A DNA stretch of 64,000 nt from an uncultured Chitinophaga sp. (GCF_937898475.1 NZ_CALEJS010000010.1:248001-312000); one strand, 5' to 3'. Positions 16,807 through 25,401 are shown, counted from the first letter of the stretch. Notes: generated by a model from the sequence alone, not told the origin. A program made the numbers and translations.

Positions 16807-18249
16807 ATGCAACTAAGAAAATTTTATTTAGTGGTTAGTTTTCTTATTGGCTGCATGCCTTTGCTGAAAGCACAAACCCTCACCACCCAGCAATATATTG
16901 CCCGGTACAAGGATATTGCTATTGATGAGATGCGCCGTTCGGGCATACCGGCCTCTATCAAGCTGGCCCAGGGTATCCTGGAAACCCAGAGCGGAAACGG
17001 ATGGCTGGTGCTCAATTCCAATAATCATTTCGGGATCAAGTGTAAGAACAACTGGGTGGGAGAAACTGTTAAATATGATGATGACGCCCGCCAGGAATGT
17101 TTCCGTAAATACAGCAGCGCCGCAGATTCCTACCGCGATCATTCTGCTTTTCTGAAGAACAATCCCCGCTATGCTTTCCTGTTCCAGTTTGCCCTGGAAG
17201 ATTATAAATCCTGGGCCTATGGCCTGAAACAGGCAGGTTATGCTACCAGCAAAACGTACCCGCAGCAGCTGATTAAAATAATTGAAGACTATAAACTGGA
17301 CCAGTACACGCAGGAGGGATTAGGACTGGCAAAAAGCACGCCGGCTGAGAACAGCAATAGCCGTACGGCAGTACAGGAGCGTCCCGCTGCCAGTAAGCCG
17401 GGGGCGGCTGCCCAAACGCCTGCGAAACAGGCCGCGGCAAAGCAGTATCCCAGGGGCCTGTTTGAGATCAACGGCCGTAAGGTGCTATATCTGCCCGCCG
17501 GCACGTCGCTGATCCAGGTGGCCAGTGAGCAGCATATCCGCCTCAGCAGGCTGCTGAAGTATAACGATCTGTCCAGCGATGCACCGCTTACCACCAATAT
17601 GCTCATCTTCCTGCAGAAGAAAGCAAAGAAAGGAAAAGATGACTACCACGTAGTGGCGGCCGGGGAAACTATGCATGCTGTTGCCCAGGCAGAAGGTATC
17701 CAGATGAAATGGCTGCGCAGGCGTAATAAACTACGCGAAGGAGAGGAGCCCGCTGCAGGTGAAAAGCTGGCCCTCGACGGTTACGCCAGCAACACCCCCC
17801 GCCTGGCAAAAGGATCCAAAGCCAAGGAAGATGAAGAAGCAGAGAATTACTCACTCAGCAAGGAAGGCCAGGGTATAAAGGATGTACCGGAAGAAGGAGT
17901 GGGGGCAGCTCCTGCACCGCCGCCTCCCGCTCCCGCATCCAGTAACAGTGGCATACCTGCGGGTATGATAGAAGACCTGAAAAAGCTTGGAGAAGGCAAT
18001 AAAACCGCTGGCAGCACTGCCCAGGGGCCTTCCGTGCCCGCACCCAGCCCGGCGCCCGCACCGGTGAAGCCCGCTGCACAACAGCCGGCGCCTGTGCGTG
18101 GCATCCTGCAGTACCACGATGTACAGCCAAAAGAAACGGCCTATGGCATTGCCAAACGCTATAATATCACCATTGAGCAGCTGCTGCAATGGAATAACCT
18201 GCCAGGCACTGATATAAAGATTGGTCAGCGCCTCCTGGTAGGAAAATAA
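16807..18249 (+). CDS. Exported glucosaminidase (GH73-like) with LysM repeats
   Basis: A 480-residue peptidoglycan hydrolase. Signal peptide about residues 1-22; N-acetylglucosaminidase domain about 28-165 (YIARYKDIAIDEMRRSGIPASIKLAQGILETQSGNG...NHFGIKC, with the Glu of ILETQSG as likely catalytic acid). Two LysM-like modules follow at about 219-273 and 278-325 (YHVVAAGETMHAVAQAEGIQ). A low-complexity Pro/Ala-rich linker spans about 360-430, and a clean C-terminal LysM spans about 435-479 (YHDVQPKETAYGIAKRYNITIEQLLQWNNL). The protein would act in the periplasm on the glycan backbone during growth or division. hpt follows by 26 bp on the same strand, so the two may be co-transcribed although unrelated. 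Confidence 0.92.
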   Translation: MQLRKFYLVVSFLIGCMPLLKAQTLTTQQYIARYKDIAIDEMRRSGIPASIKLAQGILETQSGNGWLVLNSNNHFGIKCKNNWVGETVKYDDDARQECFRKYSSAADSYRDHSAFLKNNPRYAFLFQFALEDYKSWAYGLKQAGYATSKTYPQQLIKIIEDYKLDQYTQEGLGLAKSTPAENSNSRTAVQERPAASKPGAAAQTPAKQAAAKQYPRGLFEINGRKVLYLPAGTSLIQVASEQHIRLSRLLKYNDLSSDAPLTTNMLIFLQKKAKKGKDDYHVVAAGETMHAVAQAEGIQMKWLRRRNKLREGEEPAAGEKLALDGYASNTPRLAKGSKAKEDEEAENYSLSKEGQGIKDVPEEGVGAAPAPPPPAPASSNSGIPAGMIEDLKKLGEGNKTAGSTAQGPSVPAPSPAPAPVKPAAQQPAPVRGILQYHDVQPKETAYGIAKRYNITIEQLLQWNNLPGTDIKIGQRLLVGK

Positions 18250-18275
18250 TCAGCAACGTTTAAAAAGCTATCCGT

Positions 18276-18812
18276 ATGTCGATCATAACCGTGCACGATA
18301 AACAGTTCCAGCCTTATATCGGCGCAAAGGAATTACAGCTTCGCATAAAGGAAATGGCAGAGCAGATCAGTAAAGACCTGGCGGGAGAAAAACCCCTGTT
18401 CATTGCCATCCTGAACGGCTCATTCATGTTTGCCGCCGATGTTTTCAAGTATCTTACCATCGAGGCAGAGATCTCCTTCATTAAGCTGGTATCTTACAAA
18501 GGCACTAAATCAACCGGCAACGTGGTCACCTCCATTGGCCTGGATGAAGATCTCTATGGCCGTACCGTAGTGATCCTGGAGGATATTGTTGATACAGGCA
18601 AAACCCTTTACCAGTTCCTGCCCCAGCTGGAGCATCAGCAGCCCAAAAAGCTGATGATCGCAGCTTTGCTCACCAAGCCGGAAGCGCTGCAGCATCCCAT
18701 AAAGATCGATTACCTGGGTTTTTCAGTACCCAATAAGTTTCTCCTGGGCTATGGCCTCGATTACGATGGCCTGGGACGCAACCTCCCCGAGATCTATCAG
18801 CTCATTGAATAA
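18276..18812 (+). CDS. hpt: Hypoxanthine phosphoribosyltransferase
   Basis: A 178-residue purine salvage enzyme that transfers the phosphoribosyl group of PRPP to hypoxanthine (and often guanine). Diagnostic segments are FIAILNGSFMFAADVF near residue 45, the PRPP loop VVILEDIVDTGKTL near residues 98-111, and the base-recognition region IDYLGFSVPNKFLLGYGLDYDGLGRNLPEIY at the C-terminus. Length is normal for the family. The stop codon touches the left arm of the AT-rich inverted repeat at 18812-18887. Confidence 0.96.
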   Translation: MSIITVHDKQFQPYIGAKELQLRIKEMAEQISKDLAGEKPLFIAILNGSFMFAADVFKYLTIEAEISFIKLVSYKGTKSTGNVVTSIGLDEDLYGRTVVILEDIVDTGKTLYQFLPQLEHQQPKKLMIAALLTKPEALQHPIKIDYLGFSVPNKFLLGYGLDYDGLGRNLPEIYQLIE

Positions 18813-18887
18813 ATAATTAATAATGAATAAATAAGAATGTAGTACCGTATTGGTGCACGCATTATTAATTATTCATTATTAATTATT
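18812..18887. repeat. AT-rich inverted repeat built of AATTATTAATAATG words
   Basis: Left arm AATAATTAATAATGAATAA (18812-18830) is perfectly complementary to 18869-18887 over 19 bp, with a 38-nt spacer. The second arm runs straight into TAATTTTA (18887-18894), one base short of the -7 consensus, 4 bp before the start of the VWA gene. It has no T-tract typical of a terminator. Confidence 0.75.
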
Positions 18888-18897
18888 AATTTTAGTC

Positions 18898-20670
18898 ATG
18901 CGTAAGCTCCTAGCATTGCTTTTCTGCATATTATCCACTGTACCAGCGGGCGCACAAACAACATGGGTAACGGGAGCGGTAGAAGACAGTATTACCCATA
19001 ATCCTTTGCCCGGGGTAACCGTGAGCGTTGTGAATGATACGGTTAAGGTAATGAGTAACTCCTATGGCCTTTTTCGTATAGTCATACCCTCCGGTAGCAC
19101 CCATCTTTTGTTCGAACTTCCCGGGTATCAAAGCCGTACCATCGCCATAGACCGCGTTAGCCGTATGCTGGTGGCCCTGGTGCCGAAAGACAAGGAAAAG
19201 ACCGCCAGCGAGATCGCCATCGCCAAGGCAAAGGCCAAAGCCCGTTTTGCGCACAGCTCCAATCCCAATTACGGCAATACAGGCATGGGGATCAACACCT
19301 TCTTTGACGAGACCTATGGCACCATTTACGAAAACAAGTTTGTAGAGACAATGAAAAACGCTACCTCCAACTTTGCATTGGATGTAGACCGCGCCGCCTA
19401 TAGTAATATCCGACGCTTTGTACGCCTGAAAGAACGTGTACCTGCAGACGCGGTGCGCATCGAGGAGATGGTAAATTACTTTCATTACAATTATCCTCCG
19501 CCCGGTAAAAACCAGCTGCTGGCCATCCACAGCCAGTATGCGGTTTGTCCATGGGAGCCTGAACATAACCTGCTGCAGATAGCCGTACGCGCCAAACAGG
19601 TAGATATAGACAGCCTGCCCGCCAGTAACCTGGTATTCCTGATAGATGTATCCGGGTCTATGGGCACGCAGAATAAATTGCCCCTGCTGCAGGCTGCCTT
19701 CCGCGTGCTGGTAAATAATCTTCGCGCCAATGACCGCGTAGCTATCGTAGCTTATGCGGGTACACCGGGCATAGTACTGCCGGCTACCAAAGGTGATCAG
19801 AAGGAAAAGATCCTGAACGCGATCGATTACCTGAGCGCAGGAGGGGCCACCGCAGGAGAAGCCGCCATTAAAATGGCCTACCAGATAGCGGTAGAGAACT
19901 TCATCCCCAATGGCAATAACCGCGTGATCCTGGCTACGGACGGCGACTTTAACGTAGGGCAGACCAGCGATCATGAAATGGAAGAGCTGATCATGCAAAA
20001 GAAGGAAAGCGGTGTATTACTTACCTGTCTTGGCTTCGGCATGGGCGATTATAAAGACTCCAAGCTGGAAGCGCTTTCCAGTAAAGGCAATGGCAATTTT
20101 GCCTACATCGATAACCTGGAAGAAGCCAATAAAATCTTTGCCCGCGAATTCGGCAGCACGCTTTTTACCATTGTACAGGACACAAAAGCGCAGGTATGGT
20201 TCAACCCCTCTGTAGTAAAGGCCTACCGTCTGATCGGTTATGAAAATAAGGTGCTGAAAGAAGACAATACCTCCGGCGATAAAGTAGTAGGAGGCATCAT
20301 CGGCGCGGGTCACTGTTCCGTAGCGCTCTATGAGATCATTCCGCGTGATAGCTCAGCAGCCGTAGAAGACAGTGTACTGGGCGAGGTAAAGCTATGGTAC
20401 CGCCAGCCTGCAGACAGCATCACGCTTACAATGGATTATGAGATACCGGGTAAGGTAACTGCTTTTGAAGATGCTTCGGATGATTTCCGTTTTGCCGGTT
20501 CCGTAGCGCTGCTGGGCATGTTATTGCGTAAATCCAATTACAAAGGCCGGGGCAATGCCGCTATGGTAACCGCGATAGCAAAAAGATCCCTGGGGCCGGA
20601 TAAAGGCGGCTATCGTAAAGAGTTCCTGAAACTGGTGAAAGAATTGCGGAAAACGGATAACGTGAAGTAG
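18898..20670 (+). CDS. Exported von Willebrand factor A domain protein (YfbK-like)
   Basis: A 590-residue protein: signal peptide (residues 1-20); a CarboxypepD_reg-like beta-sandwich (about 25-100, TGAVEDSITHNPLPGVTVSVV); a YfbK-type N-terminal segment beginning near FALDVDRAAYSNIRRFV; a VWA domain with an intact MIDAS motif DVSGSMGT (about 249-256) and the downstream Thr/Asp motifs (ILATDGDFNVG); and a C-terminal DUF3520-like domain. The MIDAS implies divalent-cation-dependent protein binding. The exported location and the fused regulatory-type sandwich suggest an envelope function, but the partner is unknown. It ends 16 bp before the stop of the convergent methyltransferase gene. Confidence 0.9.
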   Translation: MRKLLALLFCILSTVPAGAQTTWVTGAVEDSITHNPLPGVTVSVVNDTVKVMSNSYGLFRIVIPSGSTHLLFELPGYQSRTIAIDRVSRMLVALVPKDKEKTASEIAIAKAKAKARFAHSSNPNYGNTGMGINTFFDETYGTIYENKFVETMKNATSNFALDVDRAAYSNIRRFVRLKERVPADAVRIEEMVNYFHYNYPPPGKNQLLAIHSQYAVCPWEPEHNLLQIAVRAKQVDIDSLPASNLVFLIDVSGSMGTQNKLPLLQAAFRVLVNNLRANDRVAIVAYAGTPGIVLPATKGDQKEKILNAIDYLSAGGATAGEAAIKMAYQIAVENFIPNGNNRVILATDGDFNVGQTSDHEMEELIMQKKESGVLLTCLGFGMGDYKDSKLEALSSKGNGNFAYIDNLEEANKIFAREFGSTLFTIVQDTKAQVWFNPSVVKAYRLIGYENKVLKEDNTSGDKVVGGIIGAGHCSVALYEIIPRDSSAAVEDSVLGEVKLWYRQPADSITLTMDYEIPGKVTAFEDASDDFRFAGSVALLGMLLRKSNYKGRGNAAMVTAIAKRSLGPDKGGYRKEFLKLVKELRKTDNVK

Positions 20671-20686
20671 TGAACATCACGCAAAT

Positions 20687-21634
20687 TTATTTCACCATCC
20701 TATAACACTTCCTGATCATCTTCTGCTGGAAATCAAAAGGCAGCGTCTGTGCCGTAATATCCTTGATGCTGGTGGCTTTTATCTGGTCTTCCTCCAGCAC
20801 AAAACGGCGGTAGTTATTGCTGAAATAGATCACGCCGCCCGGCCTGGTAGCGTGTAACACTTTGTTCAGCATGCTGACATGATCCCTTTGTATATCCAGG
20901 AAGTCCTTCATGCGCTTGCTGTTGGAAAAGGTAGGAGGGTCTACTATCACCAGGTCAAAAGTGTTGGGAGAGAGGGTATCGAGGTATTGCAGTACATCGG
21001 CATGTACAAAATGATGGGAACGAAGATCAAAATTATTGAGCCGCATATTGTCTTCGGCCCAGGCCAGGTATGTTTTTGAAAGGTCTACAGAAGTAACGCT
21101 GCGTGCGCCCCCTGCTGCGGCATATACTGAGAACGACCCGGTATAGCAGAACAGGTTGAGCACCTGTTTATCTTTTGCTTCATCCCGTACAAGGCCCCGG
21201 GTAATGCGGTGGTCCAGGAAAAGGCCGGTATCCAGGTAATCGCTGAGGTTCACTTTGAAATTGAGCCCGGCTTCATGCACCGTCATCTCATGTTTTTCGA
21301 AAGAGAGCTTCTCGTACTGGGCCTGCCGGTTTTGTTTACGCTGGCGTTGTTTGATGAAGATGTTTTCTGAAGGGATCTCCAGTACGCGGGATATCACCGT
21401 GATACAGCTTTCCAGCCATTCTTCATGTTCTTCTTCCGTCATACCGTGGCGGCGCTGGTATTCGGCCACATATACGCATTGTTCGTAGATCTCGATGCTG
21501 AAAGGGAATTCGGGGATATCATCATCATACACACGGTAGCAGGTGATCTCCTGCCTGCGTGCAGTTTTGCGCAGGTGGCGAAAAACCTTCACCAGCCTGT
21601 TCTCGAACATCGTAAGTTTTGTGGGAACCGTCAT
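20687..21634 (-). CDS. SAM-dependent methyltransferase, RlmK/RlmI-like (COG1092 type)
   Basis: A 315-residue protein resembling the C-terminal RlmK half of 23S rRNA methyltransferase RlmL. It has an N-terminal RlmK-type segment (FENRLVKVFRHLRKTARRQEITCYRVYDDDIPEFP), then the Rossmann domain with VLNLFCYTGSFSVYAAAGGA (motif I), VDLSKTYLAWAEDN (ribose contact) and the catalytic-type motif VIVDPPTFSNSKRM. The likely substrate is rRNA, by homology only; no THUMP domain is attached. I use ATG 21634; 21610 (MFENRLVK) is equally plausible. ATGs further upstream fall in the ATGGTCC-type inverted repeat and are probably not translated. It lies downstream of dnaJ on the same strand, separated by that repeat. 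Confidence 0.88.
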   Translation of the reverse strand: MTVPTKLTMFENRLVKVFRHLRKTARRQEITCYRVYDDDIPEFPFSIEIYEQCVYVAEYQRRHGMTEEEHEEWLESCITVISRVLEIPSENIFIKQRQRKQNRQAQYEKLSFEKHEMTVHEAGLNFKVNLSDYLDTGLFLDHRITRGLVRDEAKDKQVLNLFCYTGSFSVYAAAGGARSVTSVDLSKTYLAWAEDNMRLNNFDLRSHHFVHADVLQYLDTLSPNTFDLVIVDPPTFSNSKRMKDFLDIQRDHVSMLNKVLHATRPGGVIYFSNNYRRFVLEEDQIKATSIKDITAQTLPFDFQQKMIRKCYRMVK

Positions 21635-21654
21635 AGGGCCGCAAGTTAGTAAAA

Positions 21655-21755
21655 AGTCCATGGCCGATGGTCCACAGTCCATAGTACGTTCGTTTAAGGC
21701 TGGTTACCCATATGCCTGGAACACGCTATGGACCATGGACCATCGACCATGGACT
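21655..21755. repeat. Inverted array of ATGGTCC/ATGGACC words
   Basis: Arms 21655-21684 and 21726-21755 (30 bp each, 41-nt spacer) are made of reiterated words such as CCATGG, ATGGTCC and GATGGTCC. 27 of 30 positions pair normally; the three exceptions are all G.U pairs when read as minus-strand RNA, the sense of both flanking genes (dnaJ and the methyltransferase). The element fills most of the gap between the dnaJ stop and the methyltransferase start, has no T-tract, and is followed on the minus strand by TAACTTG (21648-21642), close to a -7 box. Confidence 0.85.
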
Positions 21756-21763
21756 CAATATCC

Positions 21764-22918
21764 TCAACTGAATATATCCCTTACTTTCTCGAAAAATCCT
21801 TTTTCAGATTTCTCGGGATTGGGCTGGAAGTTCTCTGCCTGCTGCATTTTTTCCAGCATGGCTTTCTCATCTGCCGTCACATGCTGCGGCGTCCAGACGT
21901 TCACGTGTATGAGCTGGTCGCCTTTTTCGTAAGAATTCACGGAGGGGAAGCCTTTGCCTTTGAGCCGGAAGATCTTGCCGCTTTGGGTACCGGCAGGTAT
22001 CTTGATCTTGGCTTTCCCGTCAATGGTAGGTACCTCCACCTGGGTGCCAAATACGGCGTCGGGGAAGGAGATGTGCAGGTCAAAAGCCACATTCAGACCA
22101 TCGCGGTGCAGTTCTGCATGCGGTTCTTCCTCTATCAGTATCAGCAGGTCGCCGGGGGCGCCGCCTCTTTCGCCGGCGTTGCCTTTGCCACTCATGCTCA
22201 GCTGCATGCCTTCACCTACACCCGCGGGGATGTCTATGCTCACCATTTCTTCGCCATAAGCGCGGCCTTCGCCTTTACAATGGCCGCATTTGCTGGTGAT
22301 GATCTGGCCTTCACCCTGGCAGGTAGGACAGGTAGTAACGGTTTGCATTTGCCCCAGGAAGGTTTGTGTCACCTTTCTTACCTGGCCGGAGCCTCCACAG
22401 GTGTTACAGGTCTGGAAGGCGTTCTTATCTTTAGCACCCAGTCCGTTACAATGCTGACAGGGCACATACTTCTTCACTTTGATCTTCTTGTTGGCGCCCT
22501 TGGCGATCTCCTCATAGGTGAGGCGAATCTTTACCCGCAGGTTCGAGCCCCGGGTACCCCGGCCGCGACGGCCGCCGCCACCGCGGTTACCGCCAAAGAA
22601 GCTGCCGAAGATGTCTTCGCCGAAAATGTCGCCGAAATTGGAGAAGATATCCTCCATATTCATATTGCCGCCACCATAACCGCGGCCTGCGCCTGTTGCA
22701 GCATGGCCAAAACGGTCATACTGAGCGCGCTTATCCGGGTCACTCAGCACTTCATAGGCTTCTGCAGCCTCCTTAAATTTCTCTTCAGCTTCCTTGTTAT
22801 TTGGATTCCTGTCAGGATGGAACTGCATCGCCACTTTACGGTAGGCTTTTTTTATCTCATCCTGGGAAGCAGATTTGGCAACGCCCAGTATTTCGTAATA
22901 ATCTCGCTTGGTAGACAT
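21764..22918 (-). CDS. dnaJ: Chaperone protein DnaJ
   Basis: A 384-residue Hsp40 co-chaperone that stimulates DnaK ATPase and delivers unfolded substrates. The order is: J domain with HPD (FHPDRN, about residue 33); Gly/Phe-rich linker (about 74-115) unusually rich in GGG/RGRG; four CxxCxGxG zinc-finger repeats (CQHCNGLG, CNTCGGSG, CPTCQGEG, CGHCKGEG, about 155-215); and the C-terminal substrate-binding domains. All catalytic and zinc residues are present. It lies 75 bp downstream of grpE on the same strand, a common arrangement; dnaK is not in the window. A small GCCGG/CCGGC hairpin sits in the gap. Confidence 0.98.
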   Translation of the reverse strand: MSTKRDYYEILGVAKSASQDEIKKAYRKVAMQFHPDRNPNNKEAEEKFKEAAEAYEVLSDPDKRAQYDRFGHAATGAGRGYGGGNMNMEDIFSNFGDIFGEDIFGSFFGGNRGGGGRRGRGTRGSNLRVKIRLTYEEIAKGANKKIKVKKYVPCQHCNGLGAKDKNAFQTCNTCGGSGQVRKVTQTFLGQMQTVTTCPTCQGEGQIITSKCGHCKGEGRAYGEEMVSIDIPAGVGEGMQLSMSGKGNAGERGGAPGDLLILIEEEPHAELHRDGLNVAFDLHISFPDAVFGTQVEVPTIDGKAKIKIPAGTQSGKIFRLKGKGFPSVNSYEKGDQLIHVNVWTPQHVTADEKAMLEKMQQAENFQPNPEKSEKGFFEKVRDIFS

Positions 22919-22993
22919 GCTTTATCACTTAAAGCCGGACATTACCCGGCATGTTTTTGTTGTGGTACGGTATAGGTATGTCACATCGTCATC

Positions 22994-23569
22994 TTATTTG
23001 CCCACTACCACCCTTGCATGACGGATCAGCTTGTCATTCAGGTAGTATCCTTTCTGTAAATCGTCTATTACCTTACCTTTTAAATCGTCTGATGGGGCAG
23101 GGATCTCTGTAATGGCTTCATGCAGGTCGGCATCAAATTCCTTGTGCAGACTTTCCATAGGCTTCAGTCCTTTGGATTGCAGGGTGGATTTCAGTTTGTT
23201 AAACACCAGCATTACGCCGTCTTTGATAACATTGATATCCGTAGCCGTTTCCAGCTGTTTGGTGGCGCGGTCCACGTCGTCTACCACATCCAGCAGGGCC
23301 AAAATCACTTCTTTATTGGCGGTTTGCATGAGCTCTATCCGCTCTTTGGCATTGCGCTTTTTAAAGTTATCGAATTCTGCAACCAGACGGAGGTATTTGT
23401 CACGTATTTCATTCAGCTCCTGCTGCTTTTTCTCTACTTCATTCTCCACGGGCTGTTCAGCCGCCGTTGGTTGTTCAGCCGCTGTTTGTTCGCCCGCATT
23501 CGCTTCCGGAGCTTTCTGACCGTTGGCTTCCTGACGCTCTGTCTGTAAATCTTTTTCTTTATCTGTCAT
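22994..23569 (-). CDS. grpE: Nucleotide exchange factor GrpE
   Basis: A 191-residue DnaK nucleotide exchange factor. The first about 60 residues are acidic and Ala/Glu/Gln-rich with a repeated AEQPTAAEQP, as expected for the disordered N-terminus. The long coiled-coil helix follows (QQELNEIRDKYLRLVAEFDNFKKRNAKERIE). The C-terminal four-helix/beta-wing part ends in GYYLNDKLIRHARVVVGK, close to the family signature GY..kdRvlRpA.V.V. It is the first gene of the grpE-dnaJ unit, with a good promoter at 23598-23627 on the minus strand. No CIRCE element is visible in that promoter. Confidence 0.97.
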   Translation of the reverse strand: MTDKEKDLQTERQEANGQKAPEANAGEQTAAEQPTAAEQPVENEVEKKQQELNEIRDKYLRLVAEFDNFKKRNAKERIELMQTANKEVILALLDVVDDVDRATKQLETATDINVIKDGVMLVFNKLKSTLQSKGLKPMESLHKEFDADLHEAITEIPAPSDDLKGKVIDDLQKGYYLNDKLIRHARVVVGK

Positions 23570-23597
23570 AATGGTTTTAATATTTGACTTGAATCTG

Positions 23598-23627
23598 CAA
23601 ATTTACAACGGACAATTATTTTGCCAA
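23598..23627 (-). promoter_or_regulatory. Promoter of grpE-dnaJ
   Basis: On the minus strand TTG (23627-23625), a 19-bp spacer and TAAATTTG (23605-23598) match the Bacteroidota -33/-7 pattern TTG-N19-TAnnTTTG. The -7 box ends 28 bp before the grpE start. This is the best two-part match in the window. Confidence 0.7.
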
Positions 23628-23665
23628 CGTAGTATGGGCGGACAATTTGGCATGCACCCGGAGCG

Positions 23666-23718
23666 TTAGCCGCTGGCATTTAGCAACAGGTGGCTAAAAG
23701 CTAACAGCCAAAGGCTAA
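23666..23718. repeat. Degenerate inverted array of TTAGC/GCTAA words
   Basis: 23666-23684 pairs with 23700-23718 at 15 of 19 positions; words TTAGCC, TTAGC, GCTAA, GCTAACAGCC. The array lies in the divergent gap between grpE and the RlmI-like gene, and the right arm ends 7 bp before the -7 box of the latter. Here the mismatches include transversions, so the structure is partly decayed. Confidence 0.55.
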
Positions 23719-23725
23719 TTTAATT

Positions 23726-23733
23726 TACCTTTG
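23726..23733 (+). promoter_or_regulatory. Promoter -7 box TACCTTTG for the RlmI-like gene
   Basis: Exact TAnnTTTG match 20 bp before the start codon at 23753. The expected -33 region is occupied by the right arm of the TTAGC-word repeat, and no TTG is obvious there. Confidence 0.6.
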
Positions 23734-23752
23734 CCCCGCTTTTATATAAACT

Positions 23753-24925
23753 ATGACCAAGGTTTTTTTAAAGAAAAAGATACAGAACCGCGTATTACAG
23801 GGCCATCCCTGGGTGTTTGGCAACGAAGTGGGCGAGATGGACGGGCCCGTTAACCCGGGCGATATTGTGGATGTATTTACCCACCAGGGGTTCTTTGTAG
23901 GCAGAGGTTATATCAACCCGCAGTCGCAGATACTGGTGCGCCTGCTTACCAGGGATAAGGACGAAGTCATTAACGATGCCTTCTTCCACCGTCGCCTGCA
24001 GAAAGCCTGGGAGTACAGGCAGAAACTTGGTTATGTGGAAAACTGCCGCCTGATCTTCGGGGAGGCAGACGAAATGCCTGCCCTTATCATCGATAAATTC
24101 AACGACTATTTTGTACTCCAGACCCTGGCCCTGGGCATGGACCGCTGGAAAGGCGCCATTGTGGATGCGCTGAACAAGATCTTTGCGCCTAAAGGCATTT
24201 ATGAACGGAATGACGTACCCGTTCGTGAACTGGAAGGGCTGCAGCAGCAGAAAGGCTTTTTAAGCGCCCCTTTTGATACCAATATCATTTTAAGGGAAAA
24301 TGGCCTGCAGTTCCATGTGGATATTGAAAACGGCCAGAAAACGGGCTATTTCCTGGATCAGCAGGATAACCGCCGTGCCATTCAGCATATCGTAAAAGGA
24401 GCGGATGTACTGGAAGCTTTCTGCTACACCGGTACTTTTTCCTGCCATGCAGGGCACTACGGGGCCAGAAGCGTACTGGGCCTGGATATTTCCGAACATG
24501 CGGTGAATACCGCCCGCCGCAATGCGGAACTCAACAAGCTGGAGCAGGTGTGCCAGTTCCAGGCAGTCAATGCTTTTGATGCGCTGAAGCAGTGGACAAG
24601 GGAAAACAGGCAGTTTGATGTGGTGATCCTTGATCCGCCCGCCTTTACAAAAAGCCGGGAGAATATTCAGAAAGCCATTACCGGTTATAAGGAGATCAAC
24701 CTGCGGGGCATGAAGCTGCTGAAACCGGGCGGTTTCCTGGTAACGGCATCGTGCACCAACCTGGTGCCGCCCTCCCTGTTCCTGGAAATTATTGATATGG
24801 CGGCCAAAGACGCCAAAAAGAAGCTGCGCCAGGTAACTTTCCAGACACAGGCGCAGGATCACCCGATATTATGGAACATCGAGAACACCACCTATCTGAA
24901 GTTCCTGATAGTAGAGGTTTCCTGA
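23753..24925 (+). CDS. Class I rRNA methyltransferase, RlmI-like (PUA + methyltransferase)
   Basis: A 390-residue protein: N-terminal PUA domain (about 1-75, LKKKIQNRVLQGHPWVFGNEV), an EEHEE-type middle domain, and a C-terminal Rossmann methyltransferase. The latter has VLEAFCYTGTFSCHAGHYGA (motif I), GLDISEHAVNTARRNAELN and the catalytic-type motif VILDPPAFTKSRENI (about residue 295). E. coli RlmI makes 5-methylcytosine 1962 in 23S rRNA; that is the likely role here by homology. It is divergent from grpE and the second COG1092-type methyltransferase near the dnaJ/grpE genes. It faces the small T9SS gene convergently with a 110-bp gap that shows no clear terminator. Confidence 0.92.
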   Translation: MTKVFLKKKIQNRVLQGHPWVFGNEVGEMDGPVNPGDIVDVFTHQGFFVGRGYINPQSQILVRLLTRDKDEVINDAFFHRRLQKAWEYRQKLGYVENCRLIFGEADEMPALIIDKFNDYFVLQTLALGMDRWKGAIVDALNKIFAPKGIYERNDVPVRELEGLQQQKGFLSAPFDTNIILRENGLQFHVDIENGQKTGYFLDQQDNRRAIQHIVKGADVLEAFCYTGTFSCHAGHYGARSVLGLDISEHAVNTARRNAELNKLEQVCQFQAVNAFDALKQWTRENRQFDVVILDPPAFTKSRENIQKAITGYKEINLRGMKLLKPGGFLVTASCTNLVPPSLFLEIIDMAAKDAKKKLRQVTFQTQAQDHPILWNIENTTYLKFLIVEVS

Positions 24926-25035
24926 AGCCACGAAAAAAATGGATGGTAAAAGATGAGCAGGTAAAGGTCCGGGATAAAAGCGTATATACTTACACGGTAT
25001 TGAGGGATACTTTACTGAAAACGTTCAGCGGGAAA

Positions 25036-25401
25036 TTATTTCACTACGTTAAACTTGCCAGATTCCACCAGGTTGCCGTCGCGGTCGCGCAGCTGGAAGA
25101 TATATACTCCACTGTAGTAAGCGCCCAGGTCAACGGTGGTTCTGCCACTGATGTTCTTTAACTGGTCTACTTTTTTTCCAAGGAAGTTGTATACAATAAG
25201 ATCATACACCCTACCGTTATTATGCTGTTGAATTTCAAAAAAGATTCTGCTGTTGGCTGGGTTCGGATAGGCTTTAATGATTTTCACACCTCCGTCGCTG
25301 TCAGTAGTGGCGGGAAGCGTCTTTGCACTTTGTTGAGCGCTGGTGCTCAGGCTACAAAGGCTCAGTAAGAAGATAAATAGTAGGGTAGAGGTTCTCCACA
25401 T
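25036..25401 (-). CDS. Minimal T9SS type A sorting-domain protein
   Basis: A 121-residue secreted protein: signal peptide (about 1-23, ending STSAQ), about 17 residues of linker, then directly a type A T9SS C-terminal domain (AYPNPANSRIFFEI...YDLIVYNFLGKKV...GRTTVDLGAYYSGVYIFQL...GKFNVVK). No passenger domain is present; usual cargo is several hundred residues. The frame and both ends look intact, so it is not an obvious fragment of a larger gene. It could be a small cell-surface protein, a decoy or regulator for the sorting machinery, or a remnant. An imperfect -7 box (TATCTTTA, 25416-25409) lies just upstream on the minus strand. Confidence 0.85.
   Translation of the reverse strand: MWRTSTLLFIFLLSLCSLSTSAQQSAKTLPATTDSDGGVKIIKAYPNPANSRIFFEIQQHNNGRVYDLIVYNFLGKKVDQLKNISGRTTVDLGAYYSGVYIFQLRDRDGNLVESGKFNVVK

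Noticed and set aside
18898..20670. Bat aerotolerance operon member for the VWA protein
   Set aside because: No MoxR ATPase or other Bat genes are adjacent, and the domain order matches the YfbK-like group instead.
22540..22560. A tRNA T-loop-like string (ggttcgagcccc)
   Set aside because: It lies inside dnaJ (Gly/Arg-rich linker) with no cloverleaf around it.
21728..22975. Long plus-strand open frame of about 415 codons opposite dnaJ, and similar long frames opposite the PKD genes (e.g. 33600-34811, 8414-9466)
   Set aside because: They are antisense shadows of high-confidence genes with low-complexity, family-less translations; codon bias of the real gene on the other strand explains their openness.
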